Of a stretch of 15,153 nucleotides of DNA, positions 1 through 7,365 are shown piece by piece. A program made the translations under genes and the position numbers. Below the pieces are notes generated by a model, which saw nothing but the letters and a program-made list of their open reading frames with translations, was not told where the DNA came from and searched no databases. Every line of letters starts with the position of its first letter. Within the stretch, counting starts at the first letter, position 1. The DNA comes from an uncultured Olsenella sp. (GTDB lineage Bacteria; Actinomycetota; Coriobacteriia; Coriobacteriales; Atopobiaceae). The stretch lies in NCBI GenBank assembly GCA_937900605.1, contig CALCDK010000156.1, forward strand, positions 1 through 15,153, given 5' to 3'.

Positions 1-47
1 CCCCCCGCCACGACGACGGCGCAGGCGCCCGTGGGGGCCCCTGCCTG

Positions 48-75
48 GCGGGACCCGGCTCCGACGAGGTCCCGC
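48..75 (-). terminator. Candidate hairpin terminator downstream of disA
   Basis: An exact 8-bp stem (48-55 with 68-75, GCGGGACC against GGTCCCGC) closes a 12-nt loop. It begins 16 nt past the disA stop in the direction of transcription. No T-tract follows on the minus strand, so intrinsic termination is uncertain. Nothing else in the first 91 bases is recognisable as a gene. Confidence 0.3.
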
Positions 76-91
76 GGATTGGCTCCGGCGC

Positions 92-1177
92 TCACTCGCC
101 CTTGCCCCACATGCGGTGGAGGCTGTTGGCCAGGACGCCGGGGTTCTTGACGCCGATCTTGCCGAGGCGCGACGGGTCGTCGTCGACGGCCTCCATGACC
201 TCCTGGAGCGAACCGTACTCGTCGACGATCTTGTCGGCCATGCCCTCGCGGACCACCGGCACGCGCGACAGGGTGCGCAGGCCCAGCGGGGTCATGATGG
301 AGTCCTCGCCGCGGTCGTCGGGGTAGCCCAGGATGCGGGCCACGTACTTGGCCGAACGCAGCTGGGCGTTGGCGGTCTCGTGCAGGCGGCGGCGGATGAC
401 GTAGGCCGACTCCTCGGAGGAGTCGCGCGCGTAGTCGCGCACCATGAGGGTGTAGGACTCGTCCATGCCGGCGAGGTACTCCTCGCGCTGCATCTGCGTG
501 GTCTTGCCCTCGCTGCCGAGCTGCAGGATGCAGTCGTCGAGCTCCTGGCCGGCGGTGAGGAGCACCTCGAAGAGGTAGAAGATGTCGGTGATGTCGCCCA
601 GGGTGACGCAGTTGTCGAACTCCAGGCTGGTGAGGCGCAGCAGGCTGCGGTCCAGCTGGGAGCGGGTGTTCTGCATGGCGACGGTGAGCTGGTTGACCAT
701 GGCGAACAGCTCGTTGACGCTCTTGAGCTGATAGCCCTTGCCGTCCACGTAGACGTTGACCACGGAGCGGCGAGAGGACACCGAGATGACCATGGCGCGG
801 GTGAGCAGGCTCATGCGCGCCGCGGTGCGGTGGCGGGTGCCCGTCTCGGACGTGGGCAGGGACGGGTCGGGGTTGAGGTGGTAGTTGGCGCGCAGGATCT
901 TGGTGAGGTCGCGGTCAACCACGATGGCGCCGTCCATCTTGCAGAGCTCGAAGAGGCGGTTCGCGGTGAACGAGACGTCCAGGCGGAACCCGTCGTCGCC
1001 CGCGGCGAGGACGTTCTCCTCGTCGCCGACGCACACGAGCGCGCCCAGGTGGCCCGCGATGACCATGTCGAGGGCCAGGCGCAGGGCCGTGCCCGGCGCG
1101 GTCTTCCTGATGGCGTCCTCCAGCCGCTGCTCGCGGCTCATGAGCACGCCGGTGCTGTCGAGGTGAGAGGTTTCCAT
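92..1177 (-). CDS. disA: DNA integrity scanning protein DisA, diadenylate cyclase
   Basis: DisA condenses two ATP molecules into the second messenger c-di-AMP and slides along DNA, pausing at branched or damaged sites. The product is 361 aa, against about 360 in Bacillus subtilis. The N-terminal DAC domain carries both signature motifs: DGA at residues 82-84 (in MDGAIVVD) and RHR at 115-117 (in GTRHRTAA). A helical spine follows, and the last ~50 residues form the helix-hairpin-helix DNA-binding region. Its hairpin, KIGVKNPG at 340-347, departs from the usual GIG-x-x-RA pattern. The ATG at 1177 is chosen because it restores the family length and has GAAGGG a few bases upstream; the ATG at 1141 has no such site. 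The gene follows clpC, as in Bacillus, but radA is missing between them. A hairpin and a TATACT box in the 124-bp gap suggest separate transcription. Confidence 0.95.
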   Translation of the reverse strand: METSHLDSTGVLMSREQRLEDAIRKTAPGTALRLALDMVIAGHLGALVCVGDEENVLAAGDDGFRLDVSFTANRLFELCKMDGAIVVDRDLTKILRANYHLNPDPSLPTSETGTRHRTAARMSLLTRAMVISVSSRRSVVNVYVDGKGYQLKSVNELFAMVNQLTVAMQNTRSQLDRSLLRLTSLEFDNCVTLGDITDIFYLFEVLLTAGQELDDCILQLGSEGKTTQMQREEYLAGMDESYTLMVRDYARDSSEESAYVIRRRLHETANAQLRSAKYVARILGYPDDRGEDSIMTPLGLRTLSRVPVVREGMADKIVDEYGSLQEVMEAVDDDPSRLGKIGVKNPGVLANSLHRMWGKGE

Positions 1178-1199
1178 GTGCGGCCCTTCGTCGCTTGGC

Positions 1200-1220
1200 G
1201 GCCCGCCTGGCCGGCGGGCC
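1200..1220 (-). other. GC hairpin in the disA leader
   Basis: A perfect 8-bp stem (GGCCCGCC with GGCGGGCC) encloses a 5-nt loop. It lies between the candidate disA -10 box and the disA start codon, so it would be in the 5' untranslated region. No T-tract follows. It could be a structured leader or part of clpC transcript termination; the sequence does not decide. Confidence 0.35.
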
Positions 1221-1228
1221 CTGCAACC

Positions 1229-1234
1229 AGTATA
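1229..1234 (-). promoter_or_regulatory. Candidate -10 box for disA (TATACT)
   Basis: TATACT reads on the minus strand 52 nt upstream of the disA ATG and downstream of the clpC hairpin. The position 17 nt further upstream (GAGGCC) is not a recognisable -35, so the promoter is only half supported. The same TATACT hexamer occurs ahead of the tatA-like gene and murE. Confidence 0.35.
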
Positions 1235-1256
1235 CGTGCCACGGCCAAGAAGGCCT

Positions 1257-1292
1257 CCCCGGGCCGGCCGGCCGTCGCCGACGGGCCCGGGG
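1257..1292 (-). terminator. Candidate terminator or attenuator after clpC
   Basis: A 9-bp exact stem (CCCCGGGCC at 1257-1265 with GGCCCGGGG at 1284-1292) starts 9 nt past the clpC stop. The loop can fold further (CGTCG with CGACG). Downstream on the minus strand comes GGCCTTCTTGGCC, which has only a weak T content. It may terminate or reduce transcription from clpC into disA. Confidence 0.45.
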
Positions 1293-1301
1293 ACGGCACC
1301 G

Positions 1302-3899
1302 CTAGGCGCCCAGCTCGCGCATGCCGCCGGACGGCACGTCCGCCGGGGCGTCGTCCGGGTCGGGCAGCGGCGGCAGCGCGGCGTCGGCCAGGCTCTCGCG
1401 CACGCGCGGCTCCGGAATCTGGCCCACGGCGTGCTCGAAGACGAGCGAGCCGTCGCGCTCGTCGACGCGCACGACCTCACCGGCCTTCCACTCGCCGCGC
1501 AGCAGCTCCTCGGCGAGCGGGTCCTCGACGAGCGTCTGGAGGGTGCGGCGCAGCGGGCGCGCGCCGTAGACCGGGTCCGTGCCGCGCTTGGCCACCAGGT
1601 CGCGGGCGGCGTCGGTGAGCTCGATGGACATGCCCACGCGCACGAGGCGCTCGCGCAGGTCGCCCACCATGAGGCCGACGATGCGGCGCAGCTGCTCGGG
1701 CGTGAGGGACTTGAAGACGACGACCTCGTCCACGCGGTTGAGGAACTCGGGGCGGAAGTGACGCTTGAGCTCGGACATCACGCGGCGGTCGATCTCCTCG
1801 TCGGACAGGCCGGCGCCGGTGGACGACGAGAAGCCCATGGTCGCGGGCTGCGCGATCTGACGCGCGCCGATGTTGGAGGTCATGATGACGACGGTGTTGG
1901 AGAAGTCCACGTGGCGGCCCTGGCCGTCGGTGAGCCTGCCCTCCTCGAGGATCTGCAGCAGCAGGTTGAAGACGTCGGGGTGGGCCTTCTCGACCTCGTC
2001 GAAGAGGATGACGCAGTAGGGCCTGCGGCGGACGGCTTTGGTGAGCTGGCCGCCGTCGTCGTGGCCGATGTATCCCGGAGGGGCGCCGACGAGCTTGGCG
2101 ACGGCGTGCTGCTCCATGAACTCGGACATGTCGTAGGTGAGCAGGGCCTGCTCGCTGCCGAAGAGGAACTCGGCGAGGGCCTTGGCCAGCTCGGTCTTGC
2201 CCACGCCCGACGGGCCCAGGAAGATGAACGAGCCGCCGGGGCGGCGCGGGTCCTTGAGCGGCGAGCGGCTGCGGCGCACCGTGCGCGCCACGCGCGAGAC
2301 GGCCTCGTCCTGGCCGATGACGCGCTGGTGCAGGACGTCCTCGCAGCGCAGCAGCTTGGAGGACTCCTCCTCGGTGAGGTTGGCCGTCGGGACGCCGGTG
2401 ATGCTCGCGACGACCTCGGCGATGGCGTCGGCGCCGACGGTCACGACGTTGGACTCGAGGGACTCGCGCCACTCGTGCTCGAGCCTCTCGCGCAGCTCGC
2501 AGAGCTCCTTCTCGCGGTCGCGCAGGCGGGCGGCCTCCTCGAACTCCTGGGCCTCGGCGGCGTCGGCCTTCCTCTGGGCGACCTCGGCGAGGTCCTCGTC
2601 GGCCTTGAGCAGCTCGGGCGGCGGCGTGACCTGGTGGACGCGCGTGCGGGCGCCGGCCTCGTCGATGACGTCGATCGCCTTGTCGGGCAGGAATCGGTCC
2701 TGGACGTAGCGGTCGGCCAGGTCGACGGCGGCGCGCAGGGCGTCGTCGGTGTAGCGCACGTGGTGATGCGCCTCGTAGCGCGACCTGAGGCCCTCGAGGA
2801 TGCGCAGGGCCACGGCCGGGGTGGGCTCGGCCACGTTGACGGGCTGGAAGCGGCGCTCGAAGGCGGCGTCCTTCTCGATGTGGCGGCGGTACTCCTCCTG
2901 GGTGGTTGCGCCGATGACCTGGATCTCGCCGCGCGCGAGGGGCGGCTTGAGGATCGAGGCGGCGTCGATGGAGCCCTCGGCGGAGCCCGCGCCCATGACG
3001 GTGTGGACCTCGTCGATGAAGAGGATGACCTTGCCGCCGGCGGCGCGCAGCTCGGCGACGACGCCCTTGAGGCGCTCCTCGAAGTCGCCGCGGTACTTGG
3101 CGCCCGCCACGACGCTGGCCATGTCGAGCGAGCAGATGCGCTTTCCGCGCAGCGAGTCGGGCACGGTGCCCTTGACGATGAGCTGGGCAAGGCCCTCGAC
3201 GACGGCGGTCTTGCCGACGCCCGGGTCGCCCAGGATGAGCGGGTTGTTCTTCTGGCGGCGCGCCAGGACCTGCATGACGCGCTCCACCTCGGCGTCGCGG
3301 CCGATGACGGGGTCGAGCCTGCCCTCGGCGGCCATCTGCGTCAGGTTGCGGCCGTACTTCTCGAGGTAGGGGACATCGTCGTCGTCGCGGCCCTCGTTGG
3401 GCGACGCGGCGCCGGCCACGGTGGCGGCGGCGAGGTCCTGCAGGGACTGCGGCGCGCGGTGGTCCTTGGTGACGAGGCCCTCGACGGCATTGCGCACGGC
3501 GTCGCCCGAGACGCCCATCTGGCGCAGGGCGTCCATGGCGCGGCCGTTGGACTCGTCGACGATGCCCAGGAGCAGGTGCTCCGTGGCGATGTAGGTCTGG
3601 CCGTGGGACATGGTCTCGCGGTAGGCGCCCTCCAGGACGCGCTTGGCGCGCGGCGTGAAGGGGATGTGGCCGCCGGGGACGGGGTCCTCCGGGTCGGACA
3701 TGAGGTCGCGAACGGTCTGCAGCGCCTCGTCGTAGGTGACGTCGAGGCCGGCGAGGGCCTTGGCGGCGATGCCGTCGCCCTCCTTGATGAGGGCCAGAAG
3801 CAGGTGCTCCGTGCCCACGTACATCTGCCCGAGGGCGCGCGCCTCGTCCTGCGCGAGGGACATCGCCTTGCGGGCTCGGTCGGTGAACTTCTCGAACAT
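1302..3899 (-). CDS. clpC: ATP-dependent Clp protease ATPase subunit ClpC
   Basis: ClpC is an AAA+ unfoldase that feeds substrates to ClpP for degradation during stress and protein quality control. The product is 865 aa, in the range of ClpC/MecB-type proteins (about 810-850) with a slightly extended acidic tail (about 826-865). Two Clp_N repeats occupy about 1-150. AAA domain 1 has Walker A GDPGVGKT at 224-231 and Walker [10 protein letters not shown] at 291-299. A UVR-like segment lies within about 447-475 ([20 protein letters not shown]), which marks ClpC rather than ClpB. AAA domain 2 has Walker A GPSGVGKT at 562-569 and Walker [12 protein letters not shown] at 630-640. The ATG at 3899 matches the canonical start [11 protein letters not shown] and has GAGGAA about 10 nt upstream. 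The ctsR, mcsA and mcsB partners found in Firmicutes are absent here, and no CtsR-type operator was seen upstream. Confidence 0.96.
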   Translation of the reverse strand: MFEKFTDRARKAMSLAQDEARALGQMYVGTEHLLLALIKEGDGIAAKALAGLDVTYDEALQTVRDLMSDPEDPVPGGHIPFTPRAKRVLEGAYRETMSHGQTYIATEHLLLGIVDESNGRAMDALRQMGVSGDAVRNAVEGLVTKDHRAPQSLQDLAAATVAGAASPNEGRDDDDVPYLEKYGRNLTQMAAEGRLDPVIGRDAEVERVMQVLARRQKNNPLILGDPGVGKTAVVEGLAQLIVKGTVPDSLRGKRICSLDMASVVAGAKYRGDFEERLKGVVAELRAAGGKVILFIDEVHTVMGAGSAEGSIDAASILKPPLARGEIQVIGATTQEEYRRHIEKDAAFERRFQPVNVAEPTPAVALRILEGLRSRYEAHHHVRYTDDALRAAVDLADRYVQDRFLPDKAIDVIDEAGARTRVHQVTPPPELLKADEDLAEVAQRKADAAEAQEFEEAARLRDREKELCELRERLEHEWRESLESNVVTVGADAIAEVVASITGVPTANLTEEESSKLLRCEDVLHQRVIGQDEAVSRVARTVRRSRSPLKDPRRPGGSFIFLGPSGVGKTELAKALAEFLFGSEQALLTYDMSEFMEQHAVAKLVGAPPGYIGHDDGGQLTKAVRRRPYCVILFDEVEKAHPDVFNLLLQILEEGRLTDGQGRHVDFSNTVVIMTSNIGARQIAQPATMGFSSSTGAGLSDEEIDRRVMSELKRHFRPEFLNRVDEVVVFKSLTPEQLRRIVGLMVGDLRERLVRVGMSIELTDAARDLVAKRGTDPVYGARPLRRTLQTLVEDPLAEELLRGEWKAGEVVRVDERDGSLVFEHAVGQIPEPRVRESLADAALPPLPDPDDAPADVPSGGMRELGA

Positions 3900-3975
3900 A
3901 GGGGTGGTTTCCTCTCCCACGTCTGGATCGAGCGTCTCTAGTGTGGACCCTTGGCGCCGATTCGGCAAACGACGA

Positions 3976-4007
3976 GAGGGGACGCACCCGCGCGGATGCG
4001 TCCCCTC
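3976..4007 (-). terminator. Intrinsic terminator-like hairpin after lysS
   Basis: An exact 11-bp stem (GAGGGGACGCA at 3976-3986 with TGCGTCCCCTC at 3997-4007) encloses a 10-nt loop. On the minus strand it is followed by TCGTCGTTTG, a poor but present T enrichment. It lies 86 nt past the lysS stop and 77 nt ahead of the clpC start, so it separates the two transcripts. The clpC promoter should lie between this hairpin and 3900. TTGCCG is visible there, but no convincing -10. Confidence 0.55.
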
Positions 4008-4024
4008 CCCTGTCGTGCGTGTTC

Positions 4025-4088
4025 GTGCGGCGCGTGGCGCGGCCCGGTGCGGCACGTGGCGCGGCCTGGTGCGGCCCGGTGCGGCGCG
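4025..4088. repeat. Short GC-rich tandem repeats downstream of lysS
   Basis: Two 22-bp units that differ at two positions (4025-4046 and 4047-4068, core GTGCGGC..CGTGGCGCGGCC) are followed by two 10-bp units, GTGCGGCCCG (4069-4078) and GTGCGGCGCG (4079-4088). They fill the space between the lysS stop and its terminator hairpin. Replication slippage is the simplest explanation. Confidence 0.7.
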
Positions 4089-4092
4089 AGGA

Positions 4093-6318
4093 CTAGGCCT
4101 CGATGACGACGTCGCGCTGCTCGACGGCGCGCATGGCCTTGATGGTGCGCGAGAAGAGCTCGTCGAGCTCCCAGCCCAGCATCTGGGCGCCGCGCTCGAT
4201 GAGGTCGCGGTCGCAGCCGGCGGCGAAGCGGCGGTCCTTGAACTTCTTCTTGAGCGACTTGACCTCGAAGTCCATGACGGACCTGCTCGGGCGCATGCGC
4301 ACGGCGGCGCCGATGAGGCCGGTGAGCTCGTCGACCGCGTAGAGGACCTTCTCCATCACGTGCTCGGGGACGGGGAGCTCCTCGTTGTGGTCGCAGTTGT
4401 GGGTCTGGATGGCGTGGACCAGCTCCGGCGTGGCGCCGGCGGCCTCGAGGGGCTCGGCGGCATAGACGGTATGGTTGGCCGGGTCGTCGGAGTGCTCCTC
4501 CCAGTCGAGGTCGTGCAGGATGCCCGCGACCTCCCAGAAGTCGGCGTTGTCCGGGTCGAGCTCCTCGGCGAACTGGCGCATGACGCCGCCGACGGTGCGG
4601 CCGTGCTCCAGGTGGAACGCGTCGGAGTTGTGCTCGGCGAGAAGCGCGAGGGCGGCATCGCGGGAGATGCCGGCGACGAGCGGCTCGTCGTCCTGGGCGC
4701 GGGAGGCCGCGGCGTCGTGGGCCGCGCCGTTCTCGGCGTCGTCGGCCAGGGCGTCGACGGAGGCCGCGGCGTTGTCGGTGGTCTCGGGCAGCTGCGAGGC
4801 GATGTCGGCGCGGGTGATGGCCTCGGGCTTCATGGCCGGGAACAGCAGCACGTCGCGGATGGCGGGCTGGTCGCAGAAGAGCATCACCATGCGGTCGATG
4901 CCGTAGCCGATGCCGCCCGCGGGGGGCATGCCGTACTCGAGGGCGCGGACGTAGTCGTAGTCGTAGCCCATGGCCTCGTCGTCGCCCATGCCCTTGGCCG
5001 CGACCTGCTCGGCGAAGCGGCCGGCCTGGTCGACGGGGTCGTTGAGCTCGGCGAAGGCGTTGGCGTACTCGTGGCCGCAGATGACCAGCTCGAAGCGCTC
5101 GGTGAGGCGCGGGTCGTCGTCCTTGCGCTTGGACAGCGGCGAGACCTCCTCCGGGTAGTCGCAGACGAAGGTGGGGTTGACCAGCGTGGACTCGCCCAGC
5201 TCGTCGTAGAGCTCGAAGAGGAGCTTGCCGGCGCCCCAGCCCTCCTGGACGTCGATGCCGTGGGCGCGGCACAGCTCGCGCAGGCGCTCGATCGGGGTGT
5301 CCATGGTGACGGTCTCGCCGACGGCCTCGGAGGCGACGTCGGACAGCGGGCGGGAGGCCCAGGTGCCGGACATGTCGACCTGCTGGCCCTGGAAGGTGAT
5401 GACCTCGTGGCCCTCCTCGCAGCCGCAGACCTCGCGCGCGATGGTCTTGAACAGGTGCTGGGTGAGGTCCTTCATGGTCTGCAGGTCGCCGTAGGCGCAG
5501 TAGGCCTCCATGGAGGTGAACTCGGGGTTGTGCGTGAGGTCCATGCCCTCGTTGCGGAACTGGCGGCCGATCTCGAAGACGCGCTCCATGCCGCCGACGA
5601 TGAGGCGCTTGAGCGGCAGCTCGGTGGCGATGCGCAGGTAGAAGTCGCGGTCGAGCGCGTTGAAGTGGGTCACGAACGGCTTGGCGTTGGCGCCGCCCAG
5701 GATGGCGTGCATCATGGGGGTCTCGACCTCCATGTAGCCGTCGGACTCCATCTCGCGGCGGATGAGCGAGATGATGCGGCTGCGCTTGCGGAAGACCTCG
5801 CGCACGTCCGGGTTCATGATGAGGTCGACGTAGCGCTGGCGGTAGCGGACCTCGCGGTCGGTGAGGCCATGGAACTTCTCGGGCAGCGGTCGCAGCGACT
5901 TGGACAGCAGCTGCACGCTGGTGGGCGAGACGGACAGCTGGCCGCGGCGGGTGCGCAGGACCGCGCCGGTGGCGCCCACGATGTCGCCCAGGTCAAGCTG
6001 GCCGAGAAGCGCCCAGGCCTCCTCGCCCAGGACGTCGTGGCGGCAGAAGAGCTGGATCTGGCCGGTGACGTCCTCGAGGACGATGAAGGCGGCCTTGCCC
6101 TGCTTGCGGAAGGCGCGGATGCGGCCGGCGACCGAGACGATGTCCTCGGTGTCGGCGCCGTCCTCCAGGGACGCGTAGCGCTCCTCGAGCTGGGCCGCGT
6201 GGGCGGTCACCGTGGAGCGCAGCGGGTACGGGTTGATGCCGGCGTCGATGAGTGCCTGGCGGCGGGCGCGGCGCTGGGCGCGCTCGTCGTTTGTGATGAT
6301 GGTGGGCTCCTGGGCCAT
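4093..6318 (-). CDS. lysS: Class II lysyl-tRNA synthetase with a fused C-terminal HD-domain hydrolase
   Basis: Residues 1 to about 505 form a complete class II LysRS, which charges tRNA-Lys with lysine in the cytoplasm. The OB-fold anticodon domain is at about 62-140. Motif 1 is near 191-203 (ESDGYMEVETPMM), motif 2 at 254-273 (FRNEGMD...EFTSMEAY), and motif 3 at 468-480 (GGIGYGIDRMVML). Usual LysRS length is about 490-510; this product is 741 aa. An Ala/Asp/Glu-rich linker (about 510-548) leads to an HD-superfamily domain with FHLEHG (568-573), LHDLDW (601-606), THNCDH (639-644) and AVDELTGLI (661-669). This resembles stand-alone predicted HD hydrolases of the COG2316 type. The ATG at 6318 has AGGAG five bases upstream. 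A hairpin separates it from greA. The synthetase call is firm. The substrate of the HD part is unknown; hydrolysis of a nucleotide such as Ap4A is only a hypothesis. Confidence 0.95.
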   Translation of the reverse strand: MAQEPTIITNDERAQRRARRQALIDAGINPYPLRSTVTAHAAQLEERYASLEDGADTEDIVSVAGRIRAFRKQGKAAFIVLEDVTGQIQLFCRHDVLGEEAWALLGQLDLGDIVGATGAVLRTRRGQLSVSPTSVQLLSKSLRPLPEKFHGLTDREVRYRQRYVDLIMNPDVREVFRKRSRIISLIRREMESDGYMEVETPMMHAILGGANAKPFVTHFNALDRDFYLRIATELPLKRLIVGGMERVFEIGRQFRNEGMDLTHNPEFTSMEAYCAYGDLQTMKDLTQHLFKTIAREVCGCEEGHEVITFQGQQVDMSGTWASRPLSDVASEAVGETVTMDTPIERLRELCRAHGIDVQEGWGAGKLLFELYDELGESTLVNPTFVCDYPEEVSPLSKRKDDDPRLTERFELVICGHEYANAFAELNDPVDQAGRFAEQVAAKGMGDDEAMGYDYDYVRALEYGMPPAGGIGYGIDRMVMLFCDQPAIRDVLLFPAMKPEAITRADIASQLPETTDNAAASVDALADDAENGAAHDAAASRAQDDEPLVAGISRDAALALLAEHNSDAFHLEHGRTVGGVMRQFAEELDPDNADFWEVAGILHDLDWEEHSDDPANHTVYAAEPLEAAGATPELVHAIQTHNCDHNEELPVPEHVMEKVLYAVDELTGLIGAAVRMRPSRSVMDFEVKSLKKKFKDRRFAAGCDRDLIERGAQMLGWELDELFSRTIKAMRAVEQRDVVIEA

Positions 6319-6341
6319 GGTTTCTCCTGTCACCTCACAAA

Positions 6342-6376
6342 GATGCCCCGCACCTGCATGGCAGACACGGGGCATC
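6342..6376 (-). terminator. Hairpin between greA and lysS (terminator or attenuator)
   Basis: A 9-bp exact stem (GATGCCCCG at 6342-6350 with CGGGGCATC at 6368-6376) has a smaller CTGC/GCAG pairing in its loop. TTTGTG follows on the minus strand. It begins 20 nt past the greA stop and ends 23 nt before the lysS ATG, leaving no room for a promoter after it. lysS therefore depends either on read-through or on a promoter further upstream. Confidence 0.5.
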
Positions 6377-6396
6377 GAGCTTGTACCTGTCGGAAG

Positions 6397-6876
6397 CTAT
6401 CGCTCGATGGAGACGATGGTGTACTTCCTGGACCTGCCGGAGGGCGAGACGACCTCGACGACGTCACCCTCCCTGTGGCCGATGAGCGCGCGGCCGACCG
6501 GGGACTCGTTGGAGATCTTGTGCTCCAGGGAGTTGGTCTCGGTGGTGCCGACCAGCGTGAAGGACTCCTTCTTGCCGTTGGCGTCGAGAAGGCCGACCGT
6601 GGTGCCGATGGAGACGGCCAGGTCGTGGGCCGAGCCGCCCTCGACGACGCGGGCGACCGAGAGAATCTGGCGAATCTCGTTGATGCGGGACTCGTTGTGG
6701 GACTGCTCCTCCTTGGCGGCGTCGTACTCGGAGTTCTCGGAGAGGTCGCCGAAGCCGCGGGCCTCCTTGATGCGCTCGACGATCTCGTCGTGCTTCTCGC
6801 CCTCGCGGTACGCGAGCTCCTCGACGAGCTTCTGGCGGCCCTCGGGAGTGAGCTCGATCTTGTTGGCGTTGTCCAT
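6397..6876 (-). CDS. greA: Transcription elongation factor GreA
   Basis: GreA rescues backtracked RNA polymerase by stimulating cleavage of the nascent RNA 3' end through the secondary channel. The product is 159 aa (158 in Escherichia coli). An N-terminal coiled coil (about 1-78) carries the acidic tip GDLSENSEYDAAKEEQ (43-58), where D44 and E47 match the conserved residues that hold Mg2+ at the polymerase active site. The C-terminal FKBP-like domain (about 88-159) has ISNESPVGRALIGH (121-134) and a GDVVEV segment. The ATG at 6876 is chosen because GAGG lies seven bases upstream; an in-frame TTG two codons earlier (6882) would sit too close to that site. The 57-bp gap to the tatA-like gene contains no visible promoter, so the two are probably cotranscribed. 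Confidence 0.96.
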   Translation of the reverse strand: MDNANKIELTPEGRQKLVEELAYREGEKHDEIVERIKEARGFGDLSENSEYDAAKEEQSHNESRINEIRQILSVARVVEGGSAHDLAVSIGTTVGLLDANGKKESFTLVGTTETNSLEHKISNESPVGRALIGHREGDVVEVVSPSGRSRKYTIVSIER

Positions 6877-6933
6877 GTTCAAACCTCTACTTGTTGCGAC
6901 GTTGCGTGCGTGCCTGGTGTGCTGCGGGGAGGC

Positions 6934-7233
6934 CTACTCGTCGGAGCCGAGCTTGGCGCCGCACTTGCAGCAGAAGTGGGCGTTGGCGTCGTTGGCCGCG
7001 CCGCACTTGGGGCAGAAGGTGCCGGCGGGGGCGTCGGCATCGTCCTCGTCCTCGACGACGTCGACGGAGTCGTCCTCCTCGGGCTTGTCCTTGCCGTCCT
7101 CCATGCCCTCGCGCACGTTCTTGACGGTCTTGCCGATGGCGGAGCCGATCTTGGGGAGGTTCTTGGGCCCGAAGATGATCAGGATGACGACGAGGATGAT
7201 GAGGAGCTCAGGGATGCCGAGACCGAGAATCAT
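6934..7233 (-). CDS. TatA/E-type translocase component with C-terminal zinc ribbon
   Basis: The N-terminus is a canonical TatA fold: a short transmembrane helix (about 7-21, IPELLIILVVILIIFG), the conserved FG hinge at 21-22, and an amphipathic helix (about 24-45, with NLPKIGSAIGKTVKNVREG). TatA oligomers form the pore of the twin-arginine system, which exports folded proteins. Unusually, an acidic linker (about 51-69) leads to a zinc ribbon, with CPKCG at 74-78 and CCKCG at 88-92, so the likely ligands are C74, C77, C88 (or C89) and C91. TatA C-termini are normally unstructured and cytoplasmic. The product is 99 aa. The ATG at 7233 has AGGA nine bases upstream. No tatC or tatB lies nearby; greA follows. 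It may be a genuine Tat pore subunit or a TatA-derived membrane protein with a different role. Confidence 0.85.
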   Translation of the reverse strand: MILGLGIPELLIILVVILIIFGPKNLPKIGSAIGKTVKNVREGMEDGKDKPEEDDSVDVVEDEDDADAPAGTFCPKCGAANDANAHFCCKCGAKLGSDE

Positions 7234-7292
7234 GGTGGAGTGTCCTTCCCGTGCGTGCCAATGGTGTGTGACGGGTCTTTACAGTATCAGCT

Positions 7293-7322
7293 AGTATAGC
7301 CGACCAAGACCGCAGCCCACAA
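7293..7322 (-). promoter_or_regulatory. Candidate promoter for the tatA-greA unit
   Basis: On the minus strand TTGTGG (7317-7322) and TATACT (7293-7298) are separated by 18 bases, a plausible -35/-10 pair about 60 nt upstream of the tatA-like ATG. The 132-bp gap is divergent. The plus-strand gene at 7366 must be served from the same short region; TAGTAT at 7292-7297 overlaps this box on the other strand. Confidence 0.5.
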
Positions 7323-7365
7323 TCTTCAAACGCTCATCGCGCCGACGCGCGGGAAGGAGCCTGCC

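Noticed and set aside
1176..3941. Very long plus-strand open frame opposite clpC, and similar long frames at 3736-7299 and 13033-14679 (minus)
   Set aside because: These are antisense shadows of real genes in very GC-rich DNA. Their translations are low-complexity Ala/Val/Gly/His/Asp-rich and lack motifs, while the opposite strands encode clear families.
3900..3975. Search for CtsR, HrcA (CIRCE) or HAIR operators ahead of clpC
   Set aside because: No inverted or tandem heptad resembling these operators was found. TTGCCG is present without a convincing -10, so no regulator is claimed.
6319..6396. T-box riboswitch ahead of lysS
   Set aside because: The gap is only 78 bases and contains a simple hairpin. 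There is no room for the specifier and antiterminator domains and no T-box sequence.
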